This document shows, one piece after another, positions 55,733 through 64,000 of a stretch of 64,000 bases of DNA. The position numbers and the translations under genes were made by a program. Origin of the DNA: Actinomycetota bacterium (GTDB lineage: Bacteria; Actinomycetota; Actinomycetes; Nanopelagicales; Nanopelagicaceae); contig JACSDF010000003.1 in the NCBI GenBank assembly GCA_015660815.1, positions 62,001 through 126,000 of the forward strand. Reading direction: 5' to 3'. The notes under the pieces were generated by a model. That model was not told the DNA's origin. It saw only the letters and a list, made by a program, of their open reading frames with translations, and did not search any database. The stretch's first letter is position 1, and each line of letters begins with the position of its first letter.

Positions 55733-58700
55733 GTGCTGCCACCTCCATAACATGCGCATCGGCAGGTAAACCTTCACGTGTAGCACGCGCCATTGCCTCG
55801 AGAACGCGTGCATAATCTCGTGGCATCACGAGTGAGATTCTCCTGAGGGAATTTTTCCAATCATCAAGAAGTTGCGTTGCAATCATCGAATCAGTCTGGA
55901 GTGCGAAGTTAGTAATAATCGCTCTTAGCTCCTCACTCTGATCACTCGGAACCGCTAAAACATCGACCATATCCATATTTACATGTGCAGGATTAATATC
56001 TAAAACAAAGGCGCGGCCGCCTGACATTCCTGCAGCAAAGTTTCGGCCCGTGTGGCCTAAGACAACTACGGTTCCGCCTGTCATGTATTCGCAACCATGA
56101 TCGCCGATGCCTTCTACAACTGCGGTGGCCCCAGAGTTGCGCACGCAGAATCGTTCACCAACAACTCCGCGAATAAGAATTTCTCCAGAAGTTGCGCCGT
56201 AACCGATAACATTTCCAGCGATAACATTCTCATGTGAGTTAAATGTTGAACTCATATCTGGTCGCACAATCACTCGACCTCCAGAAATTCCTTTACCAAC
56301 ATAGTCATTCGAATCGCCAAAGAGACGCAGAGTCAACCCAGAAGGAATAAATGCGCCGAGAGATTGTCCGGCAGATCCGAACAAAGTTATGTCGATACTT
56401 CCATCGGCAAGTCCAGCTCCGCCAAATAACCTAGTTATTTGAGCGCCGAGCATTGTTCCGACGGTTCGATTTACATTTCGGACAGGCATTTCAATTCGCA
56501 CTAACTGACCATTAGTAAGTGCTGGTTGGGAAAGAGCGATGAGTTCATTATCAAGGGCGGCATCTAGGCCGTGATCTTGTTCAGATACATTATGCAGGGC
56601 ACTTGAATTTTCCGGTCTGACAAGTAAAGGGGTCAAATCTAAACCGCTCGCCTTCCAGTGCTCGATGGCTCTTTTTACCTCTAAATACTCAACGTGCCCG
56701 ATGGCTTCACGTAGAGTTTTAAAACCGAGTTGCGCCAAAATCTCGCGAACTTCTTCGGCAATATACTCAAAAAATGTTTCAACGAACTCAGGCTTTCCGC
56801 TGAAACGAGCGCGCAGCTCTGGATTTTGCGTGGCAACACCGACTGGACATGTATCCAAATGACAGACTCGCATCATGATGCAGCCTGAAACAACAAGTGG
56901 AGCAGTTGCAAAACCAAACTCTTCTGCGCCAAGAAGGGCGGCAATTATTACATCGCGTCCAGTTTTTAATTGACCATCGGTCTGTACAACTATTCTCTCG
57001 CGCAAATTATTGAGTAATAGAGTTTGCTGCGTCTCAGCTAAGCCAAGCTCCCACGGTGCGCCAGCGTGCTTAAGCGAAGTCAGCGGTGAGGCACCTGTAC
57101 CACCATCGTGACCTGAAATGAGCACCACATCGGCATGGGCTTTACTAACACCTGCGGCAACAGTACCAACGCCCACTTCTGCAACAAGCTTGACATGGAT
57201 TCGTGCATTCTTATTAGCATTTTTTAAATCATGAATGAGCTGAGCTAAATCCTCAATCGAATAAATGTCGTGATGTGGAGGTGGTGAAATTAATCCAACT
57301 CCGGGAGTCGAATACCGCACCTTCGCGATCCATGGATAAACTTTGTTTCCAGGTAGCTGCCCACCTTCACCAGGTTTAGCTCCCTGTGCGATTTTAATTT
57401 GAATATCATCGGCATTTACTAAATATTCACTTGTAACGCCAAAGCGACCCGAGGCAACCTGTTTAATTGCAGATCGCTTTGAATCACCGTTTACTAATGG
57501 GATGAAGCGCGATGGATCTTCGCCTCCTTCGCCAGTATTTGATTTAGCACCGAGTCGATTCATTGCAATAGCTAGAGTTTCGTGAACCTCCTGAGAAACC
57601 GAACCGTAGGACATCGCACCGGTTGAAAATCGCTTGATTATCGCCGAGGCAGGCTCTACTTCATCAATTGAAATTGCAGCTTGAGGTTTAAATTCAAATA
57701 GCCCTCGCAAAGTCATGAGGCGAGTACTTTGATCATTTACCCGATTCGTATAGCGCTTAAAAACATCGTAACGCTTGCTGCGAGTTGAGTGCTGCAATGT
57801 AAAAACAGTTTCAGGGTCAAATAAGTGTGGTTCGCCCTCGCGGCGCCATTGATAGTCACCTCCAATTGGAAGTCGTTTAGTACCCGGAACTTCTCCCCCT
57901 GGCGGGTATGCAATGTGGTGGCGAGCGATAGTTTCCTGAGCAATCACATCGAGTGAAACGCCGCCTAACGCAGATGTCGTGCCCACAAAAAACTCATCAA
58001 CGACTTCTGCGCTCAAGCCAATCGCTTCAAATACTTGCGCTCCTGTATAGGAGGCAATGGTACTAATTCCCATTTTGGACATTACTTTAAGAACACCTTT
58101 GCCCAGAGATTTAATTAAGTTGCGAACTGCCTTTTCTGGTGTGATTCCAGTGATGACTCCTTGCAGAACTAGATCTTCTGCACTCTCCATTGCAAGATAC
58201 GGGTTCACCGCTGCCGCGCCATAGCCGATCAGTAGCGCCACATGGTGCACTTCTCGAACATCGCCTGCTTCAACGACCAAACCAACTTTAGTACGGGTTT
58301 TTTCACGGATTAAGTGGTGATGAACCGCCGAAGTAAGGAGAAGTGATGGAATCGCGGCTTCTTCAGTGTCGGCATCACGATCGGATAACACAATGATTCT
58401 GGCACCATCTTCTATCGCCTTGGAAACTTCGGCTGTAATTTCATTTAATCGTTCACGAAGTGAATCGCCGCCGTCGGCAACAAAAAAGAGGCCACGTATT
58501 ACATGAGCAGTTAAACCTGGGTGATCCCCATCTGCATTAACGTGAATAATCTTAGCTAACTCGTCATTATCAATTACTGGAAATGCAAGCGATATATGAC
58601 GACATGAAAATGGACCAGGATCAAGAAGGTTATGCTCTGGACCCATTGCAGTGCCAAGACTGGTCACTAACTCTTCACGAATTGCATCCAATGGTGGATT

Positions 58701-60236
58701 GGTGACTTGTGCAAAAAGTTGAGAAAAATAGTCAAATAGCAGACGTGGTTTTTCTGAGAGTGCAGCAATAGGCGTATCAGTTCCCATTGAACCAAGTGCC
58801 TCCATGCCATTTCGCGCCATCGGTGTGACGAGAAGTCTCAACTCTTCCTCTGTATATCCGAATGCACGTTGACGACGAACCACTGATGAGTGTGGGTAAA
58901 CAATATGCTCGCGTGATGGAAGTTCACTTAACTTTACGATGCCGGCATGAAGCCAATCACCATACGGTGCAGCACTAGCAAGTGAATTCTTAATCTCTTC
59001 ATCTTCAATAATTCGCCCTGCTTCAATATCTACAAGGAACATTTTTCCAGGTTGTAAGCGGCCCTTTCGAACAATATCGGCCGGAGCAATATCTAAGACA
59101 CCAACTTCGGAGGCAAGAACAACAAGTCCATCTTTAGTTACCCAGAAGCGTGAAGGGCGAAGACCATTTCGATCAAGTACTGCGCCAACTTGATGACCGT
59201 CGGTAAAAGTTACGCAGGCCGGTCCATCCCAAGGCTCCATCAATGAGGCGTGAAAGGCGTAGAAATCTCGACGCTCTTCAGACATTGAGCTGTGATTTTC
59301 CCAAGCTTCAGGAATCATCATTAACACTGCATGCGGGAGAGATCGTCCGCCTAAGTAAAGAAGTTCTAGAACCTCATCAAAAGATGCTGAATCACTTCCT
59401 GACATCTGAACAATTGGGAATAAACGTTTGAGATCCCCAGGTATTAAATCACTTTCTAAAAGTGATTCACGTGCGCGCATCCAGTTTCGATTACCCTTGA
59501 TTGTATTAATTTCACCATTGTGTGCAATAAATCGGTAAGGATGCGCAAGTGGCCAAGATGGGAAAGTATTTGTTGAAAAACGGGAGTGGACCAAGGCTAA
59601 AGGAGATTCGACACGCTCATCGCTTAAATCTGGAAAAAACTCTTCTAGCTGACCAGTTGTAAGCATGCCCTTATAAACAATTGTTTGACTGGAGAGCGAA
59701 GGAAAATAAATCGCCAGCGAATGCTCAAGACGTTTTCTTAGGCAGAAGGCCATTCTTTCAAGAATGAGTGCACTCTCATTATTGAGACCACTCACAAATA
59801 ACTGTCTAAAATCAGGCATAACTGAGAGAGCAGTTTTTCCAAGAGAGGTCGAGTTAGTAGGTAGCTCACGCCATCCTAGAACTTTCAAACCCTCTTCATG
59901 CGCAATGCGCGCAACTTCGGCCTCGACATCAACACCTTTTTCAATGAATGCGATACCCGTGGCATACGATCCAGATGTTGGCAGATCAAATTCAACTACT
60001 TCTTGGAAAAAGCGATCCGGAATTCGAATGAGAATTCCAGCTCCATCACCGCTATCTGGCTCAGCACCAGATGCTCCTCGGTGCTCGAGGTTGCGCAGTG
60101 CGGTCAGGGCCTTTTCTACAATTCCATGAGTTGCGATTTTATTGAGAGTTGCAACCATCGCAACACCACATGCATCATGTTCTTGAGCAGGGTTATAGAG
60201 CCCCTGTGCATGTGGATAGGCGGAAGGCAATGCCAT
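55725..60236 (-). CDS. gltB: Glutamate synthase large subunit
   Basis: Makes two glutamates from glutamine and 2-oxoglutarate. At 1503 residues it has the class II glutamine amidotransferase domain whose nucleophile Cys23 (EHDACGVAM) is exposed after loss of a 22-residue leader, a central domain, the FMN barrel with [14 protein letters not shown], the 3Fe-4S ligands in [15 protein letters not shown], and the C-terminal GXGXG beta-helix. GGAG lies nine bases before ATG. With gltD it forms the ammonium-assimilating GOGAT. Confidence 0.97.
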   Translation of the reverse strand: MALPSAYPHAQGLYNPAQEHDACGVAMVATLNKIATHGIVEKALTALRNLEHRGASGAEPDSGDGAGILIRIPDRFFQEVVEFDLPTSGSYATGIAFIEKGVDVEAEVARIAHEEGLKVLGWRELPTNSTSLGKTALSVMPDFRQLFVSGLNNESALILERMAFCLRKRLEHSLAIYFPSLSSQTIVYKGMLTTGQLEEFFPDLSDERVESPLALVHSRFSTNTFPSWPLAHPYRFIAHNGEINTIKGNRNWMRARESLLESDLIPGDLKRLFPIVQMSGSDSASFDEVLELLYLGGRSLPHAVLMMIPEAWENHSSMSEERRDFYAFHASLMEPWDGPACVTFTDGHQVGAVLDRNGLRPSRFWVTKDGLVVLASEVGVLDIAPADIVRKGRLQPGKMFLVDIEAGRIIEDEEIKNSLASAAPYGDWLHAGIVKLSELPSREHIVYPHSSVVRRQRAFGYTEEELRLLVTPMARNGMEALGSMGTDTPIAALSEKPRLLFDYFSQLFAQVTNPPLDAIREELVTSLGTAMGPEHNLLDPGPFSCRHISLAFPVIDNDELAKIIHVNADGDHPGLTAHVIRGLFFVADGGDSLRERLNEITAEVSKAIEDGARIIVLSDRDADTEEAAIPSLLLTSAVHHHLIREKTRTKVGLVVEAGDVREVHHVALLIGYGAAAVNPYLAMESAEDLVLQGVITGITPEKAVRNLIKSLGKGVLKVMSKMGISTIASYTGAQVFEAIGLSAEVVDEFFVGTTSALGGVSLDVIAQETIARHHIAYPPGGEVPGTKRLPIGGDYQWRREGEPHLFDPETVFTLQHSTRSKRYDVFKRYTNRVNDQSTRLMTLRGLFEFKPQAAISIDEVEPASAIIKRFSTGAMSYGSVSQEVHETLAIAMNRLGAKSNTGEGGEDPSRFIPLVNGDSKRSAIKQVASGRFGVTSEYLVNADDIQIKIAQGAKPGEGGQLPGNKVYPWIAKVRYSTPGVGLISPPPHHDIYSIEDLAQLIHDLKNANKNARIHVKLVAEVGVGTVAAGVSKAHADVVLISGHDGGTGASPLTSLKHAGAPWELGLAETQQTLLLNNLRERIVVQTDGQLKTGRDVIIAALLGAEEFGFATAPLVVSGCIMMRVCHLDTCPVGVATQNPELRARFSGKPEFVETFFEYIAEEVREILAQLGFKTLREAIGHVEYLEVKRAIEHWKASGLDLTPLLVRPENSSALHNVSEQDHGLDAALDNELIALSQPALTNGQLVRIEMPVRNVNRTVGTMLGAQITRLFGGAGLADGSIDITLFGSAGQSLGAFIPSGLTLRLFGDSNDYVGKGISGGRVIVRPDMSSTFNSHENVIAGNVIGYGATSGEILIRGVVGERFCVRNSGATAVVEGIGDHGCEYMTGGTVVVLGHTGRNFAAGMSGGRAFVLDINPAHVNMDMVDVLAVPSDQSEELRAIITNFALQTDSMIATQLLDDWKNSLRRISLVMPRDYARVLEAMARATREGLPADAHVMEVAAHG

Positions 60237-60362
60237 AACTGTTGAGCTCCGATTGTCGATGATAACTGTGGGACAACCTTGGCCCTAAGAATTTACTAGT
60301 GTGAATGTACCAACTACTCAATACGTGCAAAGAGTAGCAACAAAAACCTAAATGGCGAGAGT
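60237..60362 (-). promoter_or_regulatory. gltB upstream region
   Basis: 126 bases between the VIT-family gene and gltB. It holds the gltB GGAG site. Possible promoter elements are weak: TTGAGT and TAGTAA 17 bases apart. No strong inverted repeat or terminator for the upstream gene is seen. Confidence 0.3.
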
Positions 60363-61070
60363 TTAGATACCTGCAACTCGGGCAATCTGACCGATTCCTG
60401 CAGTAATGAGCATGCCGAGAGAGCCACCGAGAATTACTCGAAGCGTTGTTGCACGCACCTTAGAGCCGGCCGTTTTCGCACTGACTATGCCTGTGAGTAT
60501 TAAGCCCCCAATCGTGAAAGCAACGATGCTCCACGCCTTAGCCCCTGTTGTGGGAGCAAATGTGCCGATGAATGGGATGAGACCGCCAGCAGTAAATGAG
60601 ATTGCCGAGGCAATGGCCGCTTGTACTGGTCTTGCTTTGGTGTGTGGATGTTGACCAAGCTCATCGCGCAAATGCGCGGCAAGTGGATCTTGTGCATGCA
60701 TAGCCGTTGCAACTTGAAGGGAGAGCTCGGGAGTTAAACCACGGGCAATGTAAATATGTTGGAGCTCTAAGAGTTCACCTTCTGGGTCGGTTGCCAAGTG
60801 TTCCATTTCAAGGACTCGATCTGATTCCTCTACATCGTTTTGGGAGCGAACCGATACATACTCACCGACTGCCATCGACATCGCACCCGCGGTAATTCCA
60901 GCTAAGCCAGCGGTTACTAAAAACTCATTCTTCCCGGCTGCAACAACCCCAATCATCAACGATGCCATTGAAACTAAGCCATCATTGGCACCTAACACTG
61001 CCGCACGAAGCCAGCCAGCACGATGAGTCCGGTGTTGCATATTTCTGGCGCGAACTTCTTGAAGAGGCAT
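60363..61070 (-). CDS. VIT/CCC1-family membrane transporter
   Basis: Member of the VIT1/CCC1 family, whose studied members move iron or manganese out of the cytoplasm (into vacuoles in yeast and plants). The 235 residues have five likely helices: GWLRAAVLGANDGLVSMASLMIG at the N-terminus, then GAMSMAVGEYVSVRSQND, a soluble helical insert (about 80-150) with E-rich metal-binding character, and three C-terminal helices. The DG and EYVS motifs are family hallmarks. An alternative ATG lies ten codons in. The metal is unknown. Confidence 0.85.
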   Translation of the reverse strand: MPLQEVRARNMQHRTHRAGWLRAAVLGANDGLVSMASLMIGVVAAGKNEFLVTAGLAGITAGAMSMAVGEYVSVRSQNDVEESDRVLEMEHLATDPEGELLELQHIYIARGLTPELSLQVATAMHAQDPLAAHLRDELGQHPHTKARPVQAAIASAISFTAGGLIPFIGTFAPTTGAKAWSIVAFTIGGLILTGIVSAKTAGSKVRATTLRVILGGSLGMLITAGIGQIARVAGI

Positions 61071-61080
61071 AGAGGTAAGC

Positions 61081-61899
61081 CTACTCGATAACTTTTATAT
61101 TTTTTGTGCGCAATCTTCGATACACAATGAGCGCTCCAACTCCAACAACGCCTGCAACCCAAACATTAAGGCGCACACCAAAAAACTCATGTGCTTCATC
61201 GATTCGAATAGATTCAATACCTAGGCGACCTAAGCAGTAAGCAAAGACATAGAGCGCGAAAATCTGGCCTGGGAGAAATCTCTTTCCAAAGAAAATCAAC
61301 AGTAAAGCTATCGCTGTACTCCAGAGCGCTTCGTACAAAAACGTTGGATGAAAAGTTTCAAATCCACTAAAACCATTTGGTCGCTTCAAGGGCGGAACTG
61401 AAAGTGCCCACGGTGCATTGAGCGGTCTTCCAAATAACTCAATATTGAACCAGTTTCCAAAACGTCCTATGGCCTGAGCCAAAAGCACTCCAGGTGCAAG
61501 TGCATCCATAAAATAAGCAAAGCTTGGAAGATCCACCTTCTTGGTAAGTTGACGATAACGAATCCAAGCCGCCAACGATCCTAAGGAGATTGCGCCCCAG
61601 ATTCCGAGGCCACCCTCCCAAATCTTTAGAGCATCTATTGGGTGTCCACCGCTACCAAAATAATCATCGGGGGATGAAATTACGTGATAAATCCGCCCAC
61701 CGATAATTCCAATTGGGACCGCAGTAATTGCAACCTCTGAAACAACAGATGTTGCATGAGGTACAACGGCCCTGAAACGTTTATCACCGAGCCAAATTGC
61801 AACTGCTATACCAGTGATTATGCAAAGGGCGTAAAGATGAATTGTAAGTGGTCCGATTTCCAACGCCGAAACTGTTGGCGATGGAATCGAACGCAACAA
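61081..61899 (-). CDS. lgt: Prolipoprotein diacylglyceryl transferase
   Basis: Adds diacylglycerol to the lipobox cysteine of prelipoproteins in the membrane. The 272 residues form about seven helices with GGRIYHVISSPDDY (catalytic His-containing region) and the lgt signature IGRFGNWFNIELFGRPLNAP. It starts with TTG five bases after the broken DsbA-like gene. The trpA-side neighbourhood is usual for actinobacteria. Confidence 0.94.
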   Translation of the reverse strand: MLRSIPSPTVSALEIGPLTIHLYALCIITGIAVAIWLGDKRFRAVVPHATSVVSEVAITAVPIGIIGGRIYHVISSPDDYFGSGGHPIDALKIWEGGLGIWGAISLGSLAAWIRYRQLTKKVDLPSFAYFMDALAPGVLLAQAIGRFGNWFNIELFGRPLNAPWALSVPPLKRPNGFSGFETFHPTFLYEALWSTAIALLLIFFGKRFLPGQIFALYVFAYCLGRLGIESIRIDEAHEFFGVRLNVWVAGVVGVGALIVYRRLRTKNIKVIE

Positions 61900-61903
61900 A
61901 ATT

Positions 61904-62176
61904 TTAGCCTGCCTCTACGGCAAGGCGGAATTCGACGGGATCAAATGCATTTGATTTTCGAACCCACAACTTGTCATTAATAAAGACCGTCGGTGTTCCG
62001 GTGATGTTGTAACCAGCCATGGAATCTGCATGAGCCTTTACTAAATCCGCCTTTCCACCATTATTTACACAATCAATAAAGCTCTTGCTCTTTAATCCAG
62101 CATAATCACCGATTTTAATCAAATTCTCGCTAGTGAAAAAACCTGAGTTTTCTTGCACTGGTTGAACGATGTACAA
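61904..62176 (-). pseudogene. DsbA-like thioredoxin-fold protein, C-terminal fragment
   Basis: Second half of a split gene. The 90 residues hold the end of the thioredoxin fold, with the cis-proline motif GTPTVFIND, but no active-site cysteines. The frame is -1 relative to the upstream half; the open frame continues back through DFNKAL to the T run at 62193-62197, where an extra base would join the halves. Its own TTG start is only formal. It ends five bases before lgt. Confidence 0.7.
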
Positions 62177-62190
62177 AGCTTTATTAAAGT

Positions 62191-62577
62191 CTAAAAAGCG
62201 ACCGATTCATCGCCGAGAAAAGAGAGAACGTGGTAAACAAGAGTTGCCTTCTTAGTCCGAACTAACTCCTCAATATATTCACCGTTAGCTTCCTCAAATA
62301 ATCTGCATATTGGACACTGCGGATCTTCCCAAATGTCAATCTTTACTGGAGCCCCCGGATTAAGAACAAAACCGGAGCCTTGTGCAACATCGACGGTTGC
62401 CGTTACTGGTTCTCCCACAGTAAATCCTTTGAGAGCCGTGAATGACTCATTAGCTTTAGTCGATGAACCGATCATGGAGAAAACAACTCCAGTGATAACG
62501 ACGAGAGCGACCATTCCAATTACTAGCCAACGGGTGAAATGATCACCGCCAGAAGTTGCCTTTGCCTGTTTCGACAT
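62191..62577 (-). CDS. DsbA-like membrane-anchored oxidoreductase, N-terminal fragment
   Basis: Probable extracytoplasmic thiol-disulfide oxidoreductase of the DsbA/thioredoxin_4 type, interrupted. The 128 residues have a membrane anchor (about 16-37), then a thioredoxin strand with the active site CPIC at Cys88-Cys91 (EDPQCPICRLF), and stop at TAG right after SVAF. The remaining fold lies in another frame downstream. A good AGGAG precedes the ATG. Partner of the adjacent VKOR gene in oxidative folding. Either a pseudogene, a sequence error, or a slippage-expressed gene. Confidence 0.72.
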   Translation of the reverse strand: MSKQAKATSGGDHFTRWLVIGMVALVVITGVVFSMIGSSTKANESFTALKGFTVGEPVTATVDVAQGSGFVLNPGAPVKIDIWEDPQCPICRLFEEANGEYIEELVRTKKATLVYHVLSFLGDESVAF

Positions 62578-62620
62578 CTCTATCTCCTTGTCTTCGATGA
62601 CTAGCTTATCTTTTGAGAGT

Positions 62621-63241
62621 TTATAGTAATTTAAAAATTAATAGTAATGCGATAAGGGAATACACACCCGTTATAACAACGGCGTCCCAACCTGATAATA
62701 ACTTTTGCTGCAGTTTCGCCGTTCTTTCAGGGTTTAAGGGAAGGACCCCGTTGAGAGCGATAATCCTAAACATGCTCCCAAATACTGTGACGGTAGAAAT
62801 AGTAACTAGGAGGCACCATGGGCAGAAGGCTTTTATGACTAGATATGATTGAGAGAATAACCAGAAGGCGAAAAGTAAACCAATACCGTAGATGCTCAAG
62901 GCAACTCTCATAAAGTTTTTAGGGAATTGAACTCCAGAAAGACCAGCAACTGCAATCGTTATGACTACTGCCTCGCACATGAGACCCAGGAAAGCATTTG
63001 GGAATCCAAGCAGGTTGGATTGCCATGAAACTGCCACCTTGGCACAGGAGATTGCCGAGTTGATGTTACAAGCCAATGGGGCGTCGGCGTCCTTGGCAAG
63101 TTTGATTGCATCTATTGATAAGACAAGGGAAGCAACAAGACTAAAAAATGAGGAGACAAGCATTGTCAAGTAAGCCTTGAAGTGTGGAGGTTTTTTACTC
63201 GATGTAACTTCCTCGTTTATAATCTCATTATCCATTACCAT
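62621..63241 (-). CDS. Vitamin K epoxide reductase (VKOR) family protein
   Basis: Membrane enzyme that re-oxidises DsbA-like proteins and passes electrons to quinone, replacing DsbB. The 206 residues have four to five helices, the loop cysteines Cys58 and Cys66 (ACNINSAISCA), the SNLLGFPNAFLGL segment, and the active-site pair Cys140-Cys143 in FCPWCLL. It lies between trpA and the DsbA-like gene. The first of two nearby ATGs is taken. Confidence 0.92.
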   Translation of the reverse strand: MVMDNEIINEEVTSSKKPPHFKAYLTMLVSSFFSLVASLVLSIDAIKLAKDADAPLACNINSAISCAKVAVSWQSNLLGFPNAFLGLMCEAVVITIAVAGLSGVQFPKNFMRVALSIYGIGLLFAFWLFSQSYLVIKAFCPWCLLVTISTVTVFGSMFRIIALNGVLPLNPERTAKLQQKLLSGWDAVVITGVYSLIALLLIFKLL

Positions 63242-63250
63242 GAAATTTTT

Positions 63251-64000
63251 TCATCTCCCCTCTCGAACTCCCTTCGCTAAATCTTTAGCTAATTCTGAAA
63301 TTGCCATTAATCCACTCTTCTCATCATCGGCATTGAGCAATAGTTTAATGAAGGCAGATCCGACAATTACACCATCAGCGTACGCTGCAACCAATTTAGC
63401 TTGTTCGCGAGTGGAGACGCCAAGTCCCACAGCAACAGGAAGAGATGTGGCAGTGCGAACTCGACCAACTAATTCAGCGGCATCAACTGAAACGCTCGCG
63501 CGAGCTCCAGTTACGCCCATAATGCTTGCGGCATAAACAAAACCACCGGTTTTGGCGCTCACTTGTGCAATTCGCAAATCACTAGAACTTGGCGCGACTA
63601 CATAGATGGGATTGATTTTATGTGCCGAAACCGCCGCTAACCATTGATCTGACTCTTCGATTGGCAAATCGGGGGTTATGACACCTGAACCGCCATTTGC
63701 TGCGATCGATTCGGCAAATTTTTCTACTCCATATTTTTCAATTGGATTCCAATACGTCATTACAACGGCGGCAGTTCCAGAATCACTTGCTACTTTAAGC
63801 GCGGCGAAAACATCGGCAGCGTTCGTGCCAGCTTTGAGCGAAATATCTGCCGCCTCTTGAATAGTTGGACCATCCATAACTGGATCGCTATAAGGAAACC
63901 CAATTTCAATTGCGTCAACACCTGCCGCCACCAATGCTTTAATTGCGTTGGCACAACCTTCTTTACTAGGAAAACCAGCTGGAATATATGCAATTAACGC
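63251..64000 (-). CDS. trpA: Tryptophan synthase alpha subunit (5' end cut)
   Basis: Splits indole-glycerol phosphate into indole and glyceraldehyde 3-phosphate. The frame is open to the window edge; 249 residues are visible and about 15-25 are missing at the N-terminus. The catalytic glutamate lies in DAIEIGFPYSDPVMDGPTIQ, with the second acidic residue in that same run, followed by GVITPDLPIEES, VAPSSSD and GLGVSTREQA. Neighbouring trpB is presumably just outside. Confidence 0.95.
   Translation of the reverse strand, partial: ALIAYIPAGFPSKEGCANAIKALVAAGVDAIEIGFPYSDPVMDGPTIQEAADISLKAGTNAADVFAALKVASDSGTAAVVMTYWNPIEKYGVEKFAESIAANGGSGVITPDLPIEESDQWLAAVSAHKINPIYVVAPSSSDLRIAQVSAKTGGFVYAASIMGVTGARASVSVDAAELVGRVRTATSLPVAVGLGVSTREQAKLVAAYADGVIVGSAFIKLLLNADDEKSGLMAISELAKDLAKGVREGR

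Overview
The window reads as a compact chromosomal segment of a free-living, streamlined actinobacterium. Lineage markers seen in the sequence are RbpA, WhiA beside YvcK and RapZ, an ANTAR response regulator next to pyruvate kinase, a fabG-fabI pair in the mabA-inhA order, DUF3099, the sufR-B-D-ferredoxin-C-S-U-T order, SURF1 and CtaA. By eye the base composition is in the mid-40s % G+C, genes nearly abut or overlap by 1-21 bases, and no gap exceeds about 220 bases. This fits a freshwater acI-type (Nanopelagicales) genome better than high-GC soil relatives; that placement is inference. I see no insertion sequence, prophage, CRISPR array or rRNA.

Layout. 1-5252: arginine operon argC-J-B-D-R-H on the minus strand, with two ARG-box-like palindromes overlapping its promoter. 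5247-10905: pheS-pheT, an rRNA/tRNA methyltransferase, and infC-rpmI-rplT with a leader of about 200 bases. 10906-15282: fabG-fabI, divergent DUF3099 and SURF1 genes, and an ABC exporter. 15307-21575: complete SUF iron-sulfur operon with its regulator. 21650-27187 (plus strand): ctaA, tkt, tal, pgi. 27184-30817: gap-pgk-tpiA-secG-rbpA. 30964-42794: whiA, yvcK, rapZ, then uvrC-uvrA-uvrB contiguous, coaE and rpsA. 42924-47189: an MFS transporter, polA and a hotdog thioesterase. 47194-52037: branched-chain amino-acid-type ABC transporter livK-H-M-G-F. 52110-64000: pdtaR, an atypical tRNA, pyk, gltD-gltB, a VIT-family transporter, lgt, a broken DsbA-like gene, VKOR and partial trpA.

Together the genes cover arginine and glutamate synthesis, lower glycolysis and the non-oxidative pentose phosphate pathway, Fe-S assembly, haem A and cytochrome oxidase maturation, nucleotide excision repair, translation, and amino-acid uptake. 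Several neighbours expected in actinobacteria are missing from their usual places: argF and argG, zwf-opcA-pgl, and ctaB.

The most interesting signals are small. A 73-nt tRNA has anticodon CAA but lacks the long variable arm of leucine tRNAs. infC has no AUG, GUG, UUG or CUG codon at its conserved N-terminus and probably starts at GUC or AUU. A 16-bp perfect palindrome lies inside the livK promoter. Long stable hairpins lie between livK and livH and between rpsA and coaE. A TAnnnT box lies 6-7 bases upstream of many start codons, which suggests leaderless transcription. The DsbA-like gene is frame-disrupted at a short T run. No new multi-gene system is evident; most of the window is conserved core genome.
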